From positions 62,001-126,000 of the forward strand of contig NZ_VCNJ01000017.1 in the NCBI RefSeq assembly GCF_005938625.1: a stretch of DNA of 64,000 nt. Direction: 5' to 3'. Position 1 is the first letter of the stretch. The number at the start of each line of letters is the position of its first letter. Below the pieces are notes generated by a model. That model made no database searches, was not told where the DNA came from, and was given only the letters and a program-made list of their open reading frames with translations. Of this stretch, positions 18,208 to 27,613 are shown piece by piece. The DNA is from Pseudomonas fluorescens (GTDB taxonomy: Bacteria; Pseudomonadota; Gammaproteobacteria; Pseudomonadales; Pseudomonadaceae). The position numbers and the translations under genes were made by a program.

Positions 18208-18308
18208 TCGTTCCCACGCTCCGCGTGGGAATGCCTCTTGGGACGCTCCGCGTCCAGTGACGCGGAGCGTCACGGGCTGCATTCCCACGCAGAGCGTGGG
18301 AACGATCA
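18205..18308. repeat. Palindromic intergenic repeat, family B copy 3
   Basis: TGATCGTTCCCACGCTCCGC to GGGAACGATCA, joined directly to a family C half element on its left, downstream of hutG. Confidence 0.85.
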
Positions 18309-18418
18309 ACGATCAGGCTCCGGAGCATGCTCATTGACGTAAATCGGGTTTATGATGCCCAACGGCAGAATAATAGAAGTCCCCCCAGGGATGACCTCGA
18401 CCCCTTACGGAGCGCGCA

Positions 18419-19390
18419 ATGCAGACTTTGTTTCCGCAGATCAAACCTCACGCCCGGCACGATCTGGCTGTCGATGACACCCACACGCTGTACGTCGACG
18501 AAAGCGGTTCACCGGAGGGTTTGCCGGTTGTGTTCATCCACGGCGGCCCCGGCGCCGGTTGCGACGCGCAGAGCCGGCGCTATTTCGATCCGAATCTGTA
18601 TCGCATTGTCACTTTCGACCAGCGCGGTTGCGGTCGCTCCACGCCGCACGCCAGCCTGGAAAACAACACCACCTGGGATCTGGTCGCCGACCTTGAGCGC
18701 ATCCGCAAACACCTGGGCATCGAAAAATGGGTGCTGTTCGGTGGCTCGTGGGGTTCGACGCTGGCGCTGGCCTACGCGCAAACTCATCCGGAACGTGTTC
18801 ATGGTCTGATCCTGCGTGGGATCTTTCTCTGCCGTCCGCAGGAAATCGAGTGGTTCTATCAGGCCGGTGCCAGCCGTCTGTTCCCGGATTACTGGCAGGA
18901 CTACATCGCACCGATTCCGCTGGACGAGCGCGACGACCTGCTCAGCGCTTTCCACAAACGCCTGACCGGCAACGACCAGATCGCGCAGATGCACGCGGCC
19001 AAAGCCTGGTCGACGTGGGAAGGACGCACCGCAACACTGCGACCGAACCCGCTGGTGGTCGATCGCTTCTCCGAGCCGCAGCGCGCACTGTCGATCGCGC
19101 GGATTGAATGCCATTACTTCACCAACAACGCCTTCCTTGAGCCGAACCAGCTGATTCGCGACATGGGCAAGATCGCCCATCTTCCGGGCGTGATCATTCA
19201 CGGCCGTTATGACGTGATCTGCCCGCTCGACAACGCTTGGGAATTGCATCAAGCCTGGCCGAACAGCGAACTGCAGGTGATCCGCGATGCCGGCCACGCC
19301 GCGTCCGAACCGGGCATCACCGATGCACTGGTGCGTGCGGCGGGCAACATGGCTCGGCGCCTGCTCGACCTGCCGCCCGAAGAAGCATGA
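18419..19390 (+). CDS. pip: Proline iminopeptidase
   Basis: A 323-residue alpha/beta-hydrolase that removes N-terminal proline from peptides. The oxyanion region is HGGPGAG (41-47), the nucleophile is Ser110 in GGSWGST, and the aspartate and histidine lie in HGRYDVIC and DAGHAASEP near residues 266 and 294. The length is that of the monomeric bacterial enzyme. Its stop overlaps the dtd start by four bases, so the two form an operon, an arrangement I recall from other Pseudomonas. Confidence 0.95.
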   Translation: MQTLFPQIKPHARHDLAVDDTHTLYVDESGSPEGLPVVFIHGGPGAGCDAQSRRYFDPNLYRIVTFDQRGCGRSTPHASLENNTTWDLVADLERIRKHLGIEKWVLFGGSWGSTLALAYAQTHPERVHGLILRGIFLCRPQEIEWFYQAGASRLFPDYWQDYIAPIPLDERDDLLSAFHKRLTGNDQIAQMHAAKAWSTWEGRTATLRPNPLVVDRFSEPQRALSIARIECHYFTNNAFLEPNQLIRDMGKIAHLPGVIIHGRYDVICPLDNAWELHQAWPNSELQVIRDAGHAASEPGITDALVRAAGNMARRLLDLPPEEA

Positions 19391-19824
19391 AGGGGCTTTT
19401 ACAGCGCGTTCGCGGTGCGCGTGTCGAAGTCGCGGGTGAGGTAGTCGGGGCGGTCGATCAAGGTTTGTTGGTGCTGGTGGCGGTAGAACCCGACGACACG
19501 CGTGTCAGCGCCGACAAACTTCTGCATAAGCTGCTTAACTATCGGGTATTCAGTGACGCGGAGGGCAAGATGAACTTGTCCCTCGCCGATGTTGGCGGTG
19601 GGTTGCTGCTGGTCTCTCAGTTCACCCTCGCGGCCGACACCAAAAGCGGGTTGCGGCCGAGCTTTTCGACGGCCGCGCATCCGGCCTTGGGCGAGGAATT
19701 GTTCGACTATCTATTAAGCAGTGCGAAACAGGTGCATGGCACTGTGGCATCAGGTAGATTCGGCGCCGATATGCAGGTGCATTTGGTCAACGATGGCCCG
19801 GTTACCTTTTTGTTACAGACCTGA
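19387..19824 (+). CDS. dtd: D-aminoacyl-tRNA deacylase
   Basis: A 145-residue enzyme that hydrolyses D-amino acids wrongly attached to tRNA. The two family motifs that build the active site are visible: SQFTL near the middle and a GPVT motif (NDGPVTF) close to the C-terminus. The ATG lies inside the pip stop (ATGA), so it is translationally coupled to pip. Confidence 0.96.
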   Translation: MKGLLQRVRGARVEVAGEVVGAVDQGLLVLVAVEPDDTRVSADKLLHKLLNYRVFSDAEGKMNLSLADVGGGLLLVSQFTLAADTKSGLRPSFSTAAHPALGEELFDYLLSSAKQVHGTVASGRFGADMQVHLVNDGPVTFLLQT

Positions 19825-19990
19825 AAGCGCTTGAAACACCTTTTTGGGAAATTTCGACTGTTTTTAGGGTGTTTTCGCGATAAATACTTTGTTACCCCTG
19901 ATGCGTTGTCATGCGGGCTACTAGATAATCGCGCGCACTGGGATCAGCGTTCGCTGATTCATTTTTGACTTAGGTAGAGACTTGTCCGGA

Positions 19991-20027
19991 TCCGATTGGG
20001 GAATCATTTTGCCCCAGCGGAGTCGGA
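19991..20027 (+). promoter_or_regulatory. Stem-loop in the opgG leader region
   Basis: TCCGA (19991-19995) pairs with TCGGA (20023-20027), and inside it TGGGG (19997-20001) pairs with CCCCA (20012-20016). The structure lies in the 320-base gap between dtd and opgG. It is followed by an ATG at 20031 that opens an in-frame extension of opgG. I see no convincing sigma70 promoter or Rho-independent terminator elsewhere in this gap. The role is unknown. Confidence 0.45.
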
Positions 20028-20144
20028 ACAATGCTCGCCAACTTGGCAAGGGTGCTCTGGAAGGTCGGTTTTTCACTGCCGAAAGCCTCACAGGCACTTC
20101 ATCTGGCCGTTGGTTTTTTGATCTGTTTTCGGCGAGGGTTGCTC

Positions 20145-21956
20145 GTGATTGTTAGTCCCTGTAATGCAGCAAAAATGTCTGCCAAACGCATGCGAAGTGC
20201 CCTGGTAGCGGGTTCGGCGCTCCTGTGCCTGCTCAGCGCCGGCCAGCTTTGGGCGTTCAATCTTGACGATGTATCGGCGAAGGCTAAAGAACTGGCCGGG
20301 CAGAAGTTCGAAGCCCCGCGCAGCAACCTGCCGAACGAATTCCGCGACATGAAGTTCGCGGATTATCAGAAAATCCGCTTCCTCACCGAAAAGGCTGAGT
20401 GGGCTGATCAGAAGACCCCGTTCAAACTGTCCTTCTATCACCAGGGTATGCACTTCGATACGCCGGTGAAAATCAACGAAATCACGGCGAACACCGTCGA
20501 AGAGATCAAATACGATCCGACGCGCTTCGATTTCGGCGACCTGAAATTCGATCCGAAAGCCACCGAACAACTGGGTTATGCCGGTTTCCGTGTGCTGTAC
20601 CCGATCAACAAGGCCGACAAGCAAGACGAAATCATGACCATGCTCGGCGCGAGTTACTTCCGCGTTGTCGGCAAGGGCCACACCTACGGCCTCTCGGCGC
20701 GTGGTCTGGCGATTGATACCGCGCTGCCGTCGGGCGAAGAATTCCCGCGTTTTCGCGAGTTCTGGATTCAACAGCCGAAGCCGGGCGACAAGCACCTGGT
20801 GATCTTCGCCTTGCTGGATTCGCCGCGCGCTACCGGTGCCTACCGTCTGATTCTGCGTCCGGGCAGCGACACCATCGTCGACGTCAAAGCGCAGATGTTC
20901 CTGCGTGACAAGGTCGGCAAACTGGGCATCGCGCCGCTGACCAGCATGTTCCTGTTCGGCGCCAACCAGCCGTCGAAAGTCCTCAACTACCGTCGTGAAC
21001 TGCACGACTCCAGCGGTCTGTCGATCCATGCCGGCAACGGCGAGTGGATCTGGCGCCCATTGAACAACCCGAAACACCTGGCCGTGAGCAACTTCAGCAT
21101 CGAGAACCCGCGTGGTTTCGGTCTGCTGCAACGTGGCCGTGACTTCAGCCACTACGAAGACCTCGACGATCGCTATGACAAGCGCCCAAGCGCCTGGATC
21201 GAGCCGAAGGGCGAGTGGGGCAAGGGCACCGTTGATCTGGTAGAGATTCCGACCGCCGACGAAACCAACGACAACATCGTTGCGTTCTGGAGCCCGGAAA
21301 AAATGCCGGAGCCGGGCCAGCCACTGGACTTCGCTTACCGCATGCACTGGACCATGGACGAAGCGGCGATTCACGCGCCGGACAGCGCCTGGGTTTCGCA
21401 GACCCTGCGTTCGACCGGTGACGTCAAGCAATCGAACCTGATCCGTCAGCCGGATGGCAGCGTTGCCTACCTGGTCGACTTCGAAGGTCCATCGCTGGCT
21501 GCGCTGACCCCGGATGCCGACGTGCGCAGTCAGGTCAGTGTTGGTGACAACGCCGAACTGGTCGAGAACAGCGTGCGCTACAACCCGGAAACCAAGGGCT
21601 GGCGCTTGACCCTGCGGATGAAGATCAAGGACGCGAGCAAGTCGACCGAGATGCGTGCCGCACTGGTTCAGCCGGTGGTAACCGCTGATCTGGCGAAATC
21701 GGTGCCGGCGTCCAATTCGTCCGTCGCCAAGGCCGACAAGGTTGCCGCCAAGCAACAAGAGAAAATCGACAAGGAAGCCAAGGCCGCCGAGGCCAAACAG
21801 GCCGACGCCAAGCCAGCCGCAGATGCCAAGGACAAGGCCAACAAAGACGCCAAGCAGCCAGTTGCTGCCGACGCGGCCCCAGCCACACCGGAATCGGCAC
21901 CGACTGAAGAAGTCCTGACCGAGACCTGGAGCTATCAGTTGCCTGCCGATGAGTAA
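20145..21956 (+). CDS. opgG: Periplasmic glucan biosynthesis protein OpgG (MdoG)
   Basis: About 603 residues with an N-terminal signal (hydrophobic [20 protein letters not shown]) and a periplasmic OpgG/MdoG body beginning [15 protein letters not shown]. It works with OpgH to make osmoregulated periplasmic glucans. The C-terminus carries an Ala/Lys/Asp-rich low-complexity stretch (about residues 525-585) placed before a final segment ([13 protein letters not shown]) that resembles the usual OpgG end; this makes it about 90 residues longer than the E. coli protein. I chose the GTG at 20145, preceded by GGCGAGGG; an ATG at 20031 would add 38 residues. It overlaps opgH by eight bases. Confidence 0.9.
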   Translation: MIVSPCNAAKMSAKRMRSALVAGSALLCLLSAGQLWAFNLDDVSAKAKELAGQKFEAPRSNLPNEFRDMKFADYQKIRFLTEKAEWADQKTPFKLSFYHQGMHFDTPVKINEITANTVEEIKYDPTRFDFGDLKFDPKATEQLGYAGFRVLYPINKADKQDEIMTMLGASYFRVVGKGHTYGLSARGLAIDTALPSGEEFPRFREFWIQQPKPGDKHLVIFALLDSPRATGAYRLILRPGSDTIVDVKAQMFLRDKVGKLGIAPLTSMFLFGANQPSKVLNYRRELHDSSGLSIHAGNGEWIWRPLNNPKHLAVSNFSIENPRGFGLLQRGRDFSHYEDLDDRYDKRPSAWIEPKGEWGKGTVDLVEIPTADETNDNIVAFWSPEKMPEPGQPLDFAYRMHWTMDEAAIHAPDSAWVSQTLRSTGDVKQSNLIRQPDGSVAYLVDFEGPSLAALTPDADVRSQVSVGDNAELVENSVRYNPETKGWRLTLRMKIKDASKSTEMRAALVQPVVTADLAKSVPASNSSVAKADKVAAKQQEKIDKEAKAAEAKQADAKPAADAKDKANKDAKQPVAADAAPATPESAPTEEVLTETWSYQLPADE

Positions 21957-24519
21957 CTCTCAAGTACAGCCAGAGACTCTGTCCGAGTATCTGGCGCATC
22001 TGCCGATGACCGACGAGCAGCGCGCGGAACTCGCGGGCTGCCAGTCGTTCAGCGAGTTGCATGAACGCCTGTCGTCTTCAACGTTCGACGCGCCTGCCGA
22101 GGCCGCCCAGGCTTCGGTCGGCAAGCGCCTGGTTCTGAGCACTGCCGAGCAGCTGGAAGAAGCGGAGATGCTGGTGCTTGATGCCAGCGGTCGCGTCAGC
22201 CTGAAGGCAACGCCGCCGATCCGCCGCACCAAGGTTGTACCGGAGCCATGGCGCACCAATATTCTGGTGCGTGGCTGGCGCCGTATGACCGGTCGCACCA
22301 ACCCGCCGCAGCCACCGAAGGATGAAAACGTCCTGCCGGCCGCGCGCTGGCGCACCGTCGGTTCGATCCGTCGCTACATTCTGTTGCTGCTGATGCTTGG
22401 CCAGACCATTGTCGCCGGCTGGTACATGAAAGGCATCATGCCTTATCAGGGCTGGTCGTTCGTCGATCTCGACGAAGTCTTGCATCAACCGCTGCTGCAA
22501 ACCGCCACGCAAGTGCTGCCGTATGCGCTGCAAACCAGCATCCTGATTCTGTTCGGGATTCTGTTCTGCTGGGTATCCGCCGGTTTCTGGACCGCGCTGA
22601 TGGGCTTCCTCGAGTTGCTCACCGGCCACGATAAATACCGTATCTCCGGCAAAAGTGCGGGCAACGAGCCGATTGCCAAAGACGCGCGTACCGCGTTGGT
22701 GATGCCGATCTGCAACGAAGACGTACCGCGCGTATTCGCCGGTCTGCGCGCAACGTTCGAATCGGTCGCCGCCACCGGTGATCTGGATCGCTTCGACTTC
22801 TTCGTTCTCAGCGACAGTAACGACACCGATATCTGTGTCGCCGAGCAACAGGCCTGGCTGGATGTTTGCCGCGAAGCCAAGGGCTTCGGCAAGATCTTCT
22901 ATCGCCGCCGCCGCCGTCGCGTAAAACGTAAAAGCGGCAACCTCGACGACTTCTGCCGTCGTTGGGGCGGTGACTATAAGTACATGGTTGTGCTCGACGC
23001 CGACTCGGTGATGAGCGGCGAGTGCCTGACCAGTCTGGTGCGCTTGATGGAAGCCACGCCGGACGCGGGGATCATCCAGACCGCGCCGCGTGCGTCGGGC
23101 ATGGATACGCTGTATGCGCGCATGCAGCAGTTTGCGACCCGCGTGTACGGCCCGCTGTTTACCGCCGGTCTGCACTTCTGGCAGTTGGGTGAATCCCACT
23201 ACTGGGGTCACAACGCGATCATCCGCATGAAGCCGTTTATCGACCACTGCGCCCTGGCGCCGTTGCCAGGTAAAGGCGCGTTCTCCGGTGCGATTCTGTC
23301 TCACGACTTCGTTGAAGCCGCGCTGATGCGCCGTGCCGGTTGGGGCGTGTGGATTGCCTACGACTTGCCGGGCAGCTACGAAGAACTGCCGCCGAACCTG
23401 CTCGACGAACTCAAGCGTGACCGTCGCTGGTGCCACGGCAACCTGATGAACTTCCGTCTGTTCCTGGTCAAAGGCATGCACCCGGTGCATCGCGCGGTGT
23501 TCCTGACGGGCGTGATGTCGTACCTGTCGGCGCCGTTGTGGTTCTTCTTCCTGGTGTTGTCGACCGCGCTGCTGGCGGTGAACACGCTGATGGAGCCGCA
23601 GTACTTCCTTGAACCACGTCAGCTCTATCCGTTGTGGCCACAATGGCACCCGGACAAGGCGATCGCGCTGTTCTCGACGACCATCGTGCTGCTGTTCCTG
23701 CCGAAACTGTTGAGCATCATCCTGATCTGGGCCAAGGGCGCGAAAGAGTTCGGCGGCAAGTTCAAGGTGACCCTGTCGATGCTGCTGGAGATGCTGTTCT
23801 CCATGCTGCTGGCGCCGGTGCGGATGATTTTCCACACCCGTTTCGTCCTCGCCGCGTTCCTCGGCTGGGCCGCGACCTGGAACTCGCCGCAACGTGACGA
23901 CGACTCGACGCCTTGGAGTGAGGCGGTCAAGCGCCACGGCCCGCAGACCCTGTTGGGCTTCTGCTGGGCACTGCTGGTGATCTGGCTGAACCCGAGCTTC
24001 CTCTGGTGGCTGGTGCCGATCGTTGGTTCGCTGATGCTGTCGATCCCGGTGTCGGTGATCTCCAGCCGTGTTGGCCTGGGCCTCAAATCCCGTGACGAGA
24101 GCCTGTTCCTCATTCCTGAGGAATACAATCCGCCGCAGGCGCTGCTGGCGACCGATCAGTACACCCACGAAAACCGTTACCACGCCCTCAACGACGGCTT
24201 CGTCCGCGCGGTGGTCGATCCACAGCAGAACGCTTTGGCGTGCTCGCTGGCGACCTCCCGTCACGGTCAGGCCGAGCCGATCGAGTGGCTGCGTCAGGAA
24301 CGCGTGCGTCACGCGATCAAGGTTGGCCCGGCCGGGCTGAACAACCACGATCGTCTGCAACTGCTGAGCGACCCTGTGGCCTTGGCGCGTTTGCATGAGC
24401 AGGTCTGGGCCGAAGGTCATGCCGAGTGGCTGGATGCGTGGCGGGCTTCGGTGAAAGCCGATCCGCATGCGCCGTTGCTGCCGTTGCAGCCGGTGAGTTT
24501 GCAGGCTCAGCCGGCCTGA
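21949..24519 (+). CDS. opgH: Glucans biosynthesis glucosyltransferase OpgH (MdoH)
   Basis: An 856-residue inner-membrane family 2 glycosyltransferase that polymerises the linear beta-1,2 glucan backbone from UDP-glucose and moves it across the membrane. Membrane helices flank a cytoplasmic catalytic domain with DADSVMSGE (DxD) and [10 protein letters not shown] (the R/QxxRW signature). The length is close to the E. coli protein. It starts inside the end of opgG and is followed by a strong terminator, so opgGH is a two-gene operon. Confidence 0.96.
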   Translation: MSNSQVQPETLSEYLAHLPMTDEQRAELAGCQSFSELHERLSSSTFDAPAEAAQASVGKRLVLSTAEQLEEAEMLVLDASGRVSLKATPPIRRTKVVPEPWRTNILVRGWRRMTGRTNPPQPPKDENVLPAARWRTVGSIRRYILLLLMLGQTIVAGWYMKGIMPYQGWSFVDLDEVLHQPLLQTATQVLPYALQTSILILFGILFCWVSAGFWTALMGFLELLTGHDKYRISGKSAGNEPIAKDARTALVMPICNEDVPRVFAGLRATFESVAATGDLDRFDFFVLSDSNDTDICVAEQQAWLDVCREAKGFGKIFYRRRRRRVKRKSGNLDDFCRRWGGDYKYMVVLDADSVMSGECLTSLVRLMEATPDAGIIQTAPRASGMDTLYARMQQFATRVYGPLFTAGLHFWQLGESHYWGHNAIIRMKPFIDHCALAPLPGKGAFSGAILSHDFVEAALMRRAGWGVWIAYDLPGSYEELPPNLLDELKRDRRWCHGNLMNFRLFLVKGMHPVHRAVFLTGVMSYLSAPLWFFFLVLSTALLAVNTLMEPQYFLEPRQLYPLWPQWHPDKAIALFSTTIVLLFLPKLLSIILIWAKGAKEFGGKFKVTLSMLLEMLFSMLLAPVRMIFHTRFVLAAFLGWAATWNSPQRDDDSTPWSEAVKRHGPQTLLGFCWALLVIWLNPSFLWWLVPIVGSLMLSIPVSVISSRVGLGLKSRDESLFLIPEEYNPPQALLATDQYTHENRYHALNDGFVRAVVDPQQNALACSLATSRHGQAEPIEWLRQERVRHAIKVGPAGLNNHDRLQLLSDPVALARLHEQVWAEGHAEWLDAWRASVKADPHAPLLPLQPVSLQAQPA

Positions 24520-24524
24520 TAAAG

Positions 24525-24553
24525 AAACCCCGCTAGCCAGCGGGGTTTTTTTT
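24525..24553 (+). terminator. Rho-independent terminator of opgGH
   Basis: AAACCCCGCT-AGCC-AGCGGGGTTT forms a ten-pair stem with a four-base loop, followed by a run of eight T residues. It starts just after the opgH stop. Confidence 0.93.
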
Positions 24554-24562
24554 GCCTGCTGA

Positions 24563-24733
24563 AAAGCCCCTCACCCTAGCCCTCTCCCAGAGGGAGAGGG
24601 GACCGACCGCGTTGAATATTCGAGATACGCCGACCTGAGATATCGAGTCGAACTCAAGTTTTGAATATTCCCCGATCTGTTCCCTTTCCCCCTCGCCCCC
24701 TTGGGGGAGAGGGCTGGGGTGAGGGGGTAGCCC
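24563..24733. repeat. Long palindromic intergenic repeat, family D copy 2
   Basis: CCCCTCACCCTAGCCCTCTC to GGGCTGGGGTGAGGGGG, with both outer arms intact (no GGTCCGACGTTTCGG interruption). It sits immediately after the opgH terminator. Confidence 0.85.
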
Positions 24734-24877
24734 TTGATTGTTAAACAAATCGTCCATTAAACCTTGTGCAAAAAAACGAGTGCGTTAGCATCCGTCCCCG
24801 AATTGGCGCGCCCGGGCTTTTTTGCCCGTCACTGTTGGTTTTCGCGCCGCAAACGCAATGGTTTTGGGGACTTGAAG

Positions 24878-25675
24878 ATGAAGAAGTATCTGTCGATGCT
24901 GCTGGTCGGCGTCACGGCACTGGTTGCAGTCAATGCGGCGCAGGCCGGCGCAATCGATGACGCGGTCAAGCGTGGCACGTTGAAAGTCGGTATGGATCCG
25001 ACCTACATGCCGTTTGAAATGACCAACAAGCGCGGCGAAATCATCGGTTTCGAAGTCGACATCCTCAAAGCCATGTCCAAGGCCATGGGCGTCAAACTGG
25101 AACTGGTTTCTACCGGTTATGACGGCATCATCCCGGCACTCATGACCGACAAGTTCGACATGATCGGCAGCGGCATGACCCTGACCCAGGAGCGCAACCT
25201 GCGCCTGAACTTCAGCGAACCGTTCATCGTGGTCGGCCAGACCCTGCTGATCCGCAAAGAGCTGGAAGGCACCATCAAGTCGTATAAAGACCTGAACACC
25301 GCCGACTATCGCATCACCTCCAAGCTCGGCACTACCGGCGAAATGGTCGCCAAGAAGCTCATCTCCAAGGCCAAGTACCACGGCTACGACAACGAGCAGG
25401 AAGCCGTGCTCGATGTGGTCAACGGCAAGGCTGACGCCTTTATCTACGACGCGCCGTACAACGTCGTTGCGGTGACCAAGGTCGGCGCCGGCAAACTGGT
25501 GTTTCTCGACAAGCCGTTCACCTACGAACCTTTGGCGTTTGGTCTGAAGAAAGGTGATTACGACAGCCTCAACTTCATCAACAACTTCCTGCACCAGATC
25601 CACGAAGACGGCACCTACGATCGCATCCATGACAAGTGGTTCAAGAGCACCGAGTGGCTCAAGGACATGGAATAA
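24878..25675 (+). CDS. Polar amino-acid ABC transporter substrate-binding protein
   Basis: A 265-residue periplasmic binding protein with a Sec signal (about residues 1-23, ending in AQAG) and a family 3 solute-binding fold. The opening GTLKVGMDPTYMPFEM and GFEVDILKAMSKAMGV are typical of polar amino-acid binders. The start ATG at 24878 follows GGGGACTTGAAG; the frame is open to 24764 without a signal-like start. A REP element separates it from the permease gene. The ligand cannot be fixed from sequence; an acidic amino acid or other polar amino acid is likely. Confidence 0.9.
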   Translation: MKKYLSMLLVGVTALVAVNAAQAGAIDDAVKRGTLKVGMDPTYMPFEMTNKRGEIIGFEVDILKAMSKAMGVKLELVSTGYDGIIPALMTDKFDMIGSGMTLTQERNLRLNFSEPFIVVGQTLLIRKELEGTIKSYKDLNTADYRITSKLGTTGEMVAKKLISKAKYHGYDNEQEAVLDVVNGKADAFIYDAPYNVVAVTKVGAGKLVFLDKPFTYEPLAFGLKKGDYDSLNFINNFLHQIHEDGTYDRIHDKWFKSTEWLKDME

Positions 25676-25693
25676 CGCCGGTCTGCCAGACCG

Positions 25694-25774
25694 CGTCGCC
25701 CCTTTCGCGAGCAAGCTCGCTCCCACAGAGGAATGCATTCCAATGTGGGAGCGAGCTTGCTCGCGAAGGGGCCC
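25694..25774. repeat. REP-type inverted repeat, family A copy 3
   Basis: CCCCTTTCGCGAGCAAGCTC and the reciprocal arm GAGCTTGCTCGCGAAGGGGC. It lies inside the amino-acid ABC operon, between the binding protein and permease genes. Confidence 0.87.
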
Positions 25775-25804
25775 TCCAGAGCAACACAAAATCCGGAACC
25801 TGCA

Positions 25805-26764
25805 ATGAAACAGAAAAAAGCCCAATGGCCCTGGCACGTCCTCACCGTGCTGGTGCTGGTCGGCCTGGCGGGCGCGTTGTATTACGCGACGTCGCTGATG
25901 TCCTACGAATGGCGCTGGAACCGTGTGCCGCAGTACTTCGCCTATCAGGCTGAAGAAACCCAGCGCGCCACGGACATTTCCACCGTCACTGAACTGGTGC
26001 GCAAGGGCAGTAGCGCGCAAGTCACCCTGCGCAATGACGCCGGTGACGAGCAGCACCTGACGGTCGACGAGAACAGCCTGCAATTCGCTCAGGGCGACGA
26101 TGTGGCTGAAGGCGACGTCGTGGGTGTCACTCGGCATTGGGCGGCAGGACCGCTGTTGTGGGGGCTGTGGACGACGCTTTGGCTGTCGGTAGTGTCCGGG
26201 ATTCTCGGGTTGCTGATCGGTCTGGTCACTGGCCTGTGCCGGCTATCGAACAACCCGACCCTGCGTGACCTCTCGACCATTTACGTCGAACTGGTGCGCG
26301 GCACGCCGCTGCTGGTACAGATCTTCATTTTCTACTTCTTCATCGGCACGGTGATGAACCTGTCCCGCGAGTTCGCCGGGATCGCCGCGCTGTCGCTGTT
26401 CACTGGCGCTTACGTGGCCGAGATCATCCGTTCCGGCGTGCAATCGATTGCCCGTGGCCAGAACGAAGCGGCGCGTTCGCTCGGTCTGAGCGCGGGTCAG
26501 TCGATGCGCCATGTGGTGTTGCCGCAAGCGCTGAAGCGCGTGCTGCCACCGCTGGCCGGGCAGTTCATCAGTCTGGTCAAGGACACTTCGCTGGTGTCGG
26601 TGATTGCCATCACCGAGCTGCTGAAAAGCGGCCGTGAAGTGATCACCACGTCGTTTTCGCCGTTCGAGATTCTGTTCTGCGTCGCTGGCCTGTACCTGTT
26701 GATCAACCTGCCGCTGTCGAAAATCGCCAGTCGGCTTGAGCGGAGGCTCGCGCAAAGTGATTGA
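25805..26764 (+). CDS. Amino-acid ABC transporter permease with an N-terminal periplasmic insert
   Basis: A 319-residue HisM-type permease. The C-terminal 200 residues have the usual helices and the EAA loop ([20 protein letters not shown]). Unusually, the first helix (about 12-30) is followed by an 80-residue hydrophilic, presumably periplasmic segment before the core. The ATG at 25805 is used because the upstream open frame to 25733 is REP sequence. The gene overlaps the ATPase gene by eight bases. Confidence 0.92.
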   Translation: MKQKKAQWPWHVLTVLVLVGLAGALYYATSLMSYEWRWNRVPQYFAYQAEETQRATDISTVTELVRKGSSAQVTLRNDAGDEQHLTVDENSLQFAQGDDVAEGDVVGVTRHWAAGPLLWGLWTTLWLSVVSGILGLLIGLVTGLCRLSNNPTLRDLSTIYVELVRGTPLLVQIFIFYFFIGTVMNLSREFAGIAALSLFTGAYVAEIIRSGVQSIARGQNEAARSLGLSAGQSMRHVVLPQALKRVLPPLAGQFISLVKDTSLVSVIAITELLKSGREVITTSFSPFEILFCVAGLYLLINLPLSKIASRLERRLAQSD

Positions 26765-27491
26765 AGTCCGCGATCTGGTAAAAGTCTTCGACACCCGTGG
26801 GCAAGTGGTGCGCGCGGTGGATAACGTCAGCACCACGGTGGCCAAGGGCGAAGTGCTGGTGGTGATCGGCCCGTCGGGTTCCGGCAAGTCGACCTTCCTG
26901 CGTTGCCTCAATGGTCTGGAGGAATTTGACTCGGGCTCGGTGAGCATCGATGGCCTGCAACTGGCCGACCCGAAAACCGACGTCAACGCCTACCGCCGCG
27001 AAGTCGGCATGGTCTTTCAGCACTTCAACCTGTTTCCGCACATGACCGTGCTGGAAAACCTCTGCCTGGCGCAGAAAGTCGTGCGCAAGCGCGGCAAGAA
27101 AGAGCGCGAAGCCAAGGCCATGGAATTGCTTAAAAAGGTCGGGATTGCGCAGAAGGCCAACGAATTTCCGTCACGCTTGTCCGGCGGTCAGCAACAGCGC
27201 GTGGCGATTGCCCGGGCGCTGGCGATGGAGCCGAAGGTCATGTTGTTCGATGAGCCAACCTCGGCGCTCGACCCGGAAATGGTCGGTGAGGTGTTGGACG
27301 TGATGAAAAACCTCGCCGTGGAAGGCATGACCATGGTCTGCGTAACCCATGAGATGGGCTTTGCCCGGGAAGTGGCGGATCGGGTGTTGTTCTTCGATCA
27401 CGGCAAATTGCTGGAAGATGCAGCGCCGGCAGAGTTCTTCGATGCGCCGAAGGATCCGCGCGCTCAGGCCTTCCTGCGTCAGGTCTTGTAG
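26757..27491 (+). CDS. Amino-acid ABC transporter ATP-binding protein
   Basis: A 244-residue ATPase with Walker A (GPSGSGKST), signature ([15 protein letters not shown]) and Walker B ([13 protein letters not shown]), matching the GlnQ/HisP group of polar amino-acid importers. I choose GTG at 26757 ([11 protein letters not shown]), with GGAGG ten bases upstream; the frame begins further upstream at a TTG (26736). It overlaps the permease gene, so the two are coupled. Confidence 0.94.
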   Translation: MIEVRDLVKVFDTRGQVVRAVDNVSTTVAKGEVLVVIGPSGSGKSTFLRCLNGLEEFDSGSVSIDGLQLADPKTDVNAYRREVGMVFQHFNLFPHMTVLENLCLAQKVVRKRGKKEREAKAMELLKKVGIAQKANEFPSRLSGGQQQRVAIARALAMEPKVMLFDEPTSALDPEMVGEVLDVMKNLAVEGMTMVCVTHEMGFAREVADRVLFFDHGKLLEDAAPAEFFDAPKDPRAQAFLRQVL

Positions 27492-27495
27492 TAAC

Positions 27496-27607
27496 TGATC
27501 ATTCCCACGCTCCGCGTGGGAATGCCGCCCGGGACGCTCCGCGTCCCTTTGCATGCGCGACGCGGAGCGTCGCAGGATGCATTCCCACGCAGAGCGTGGG
27601 AACGATC
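27496..27607. repeat. Palindromic intergenic repeat, family B copy 4
   Basis: TGATCATTCCCACGCTCCGC to GGGAACGATC, between the convergent ABC ATPase and chemoreceptor genes. Confidence 0.85.
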
Positions 27608-27613
27608 GTTGGA

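Noticed and set aside
18334..18356. TTGACG and TATGAT upstream of pip as a sigma70 promoter
   Set aside because: The spacing is only 11 bases, too short for sigma70.
19834..19875. AAACACC ... GGTGTTT as a terminator after dtd
   Set aside because: The loop would be 27 bases and the stem only seven weak pairs, so it is not convincing.
22078..24468. 796-codon minus-strand open frame antisense to opgH
   Set aside because: opgH is fully supported by motifs and context; the antisense product has no recognisable domain.
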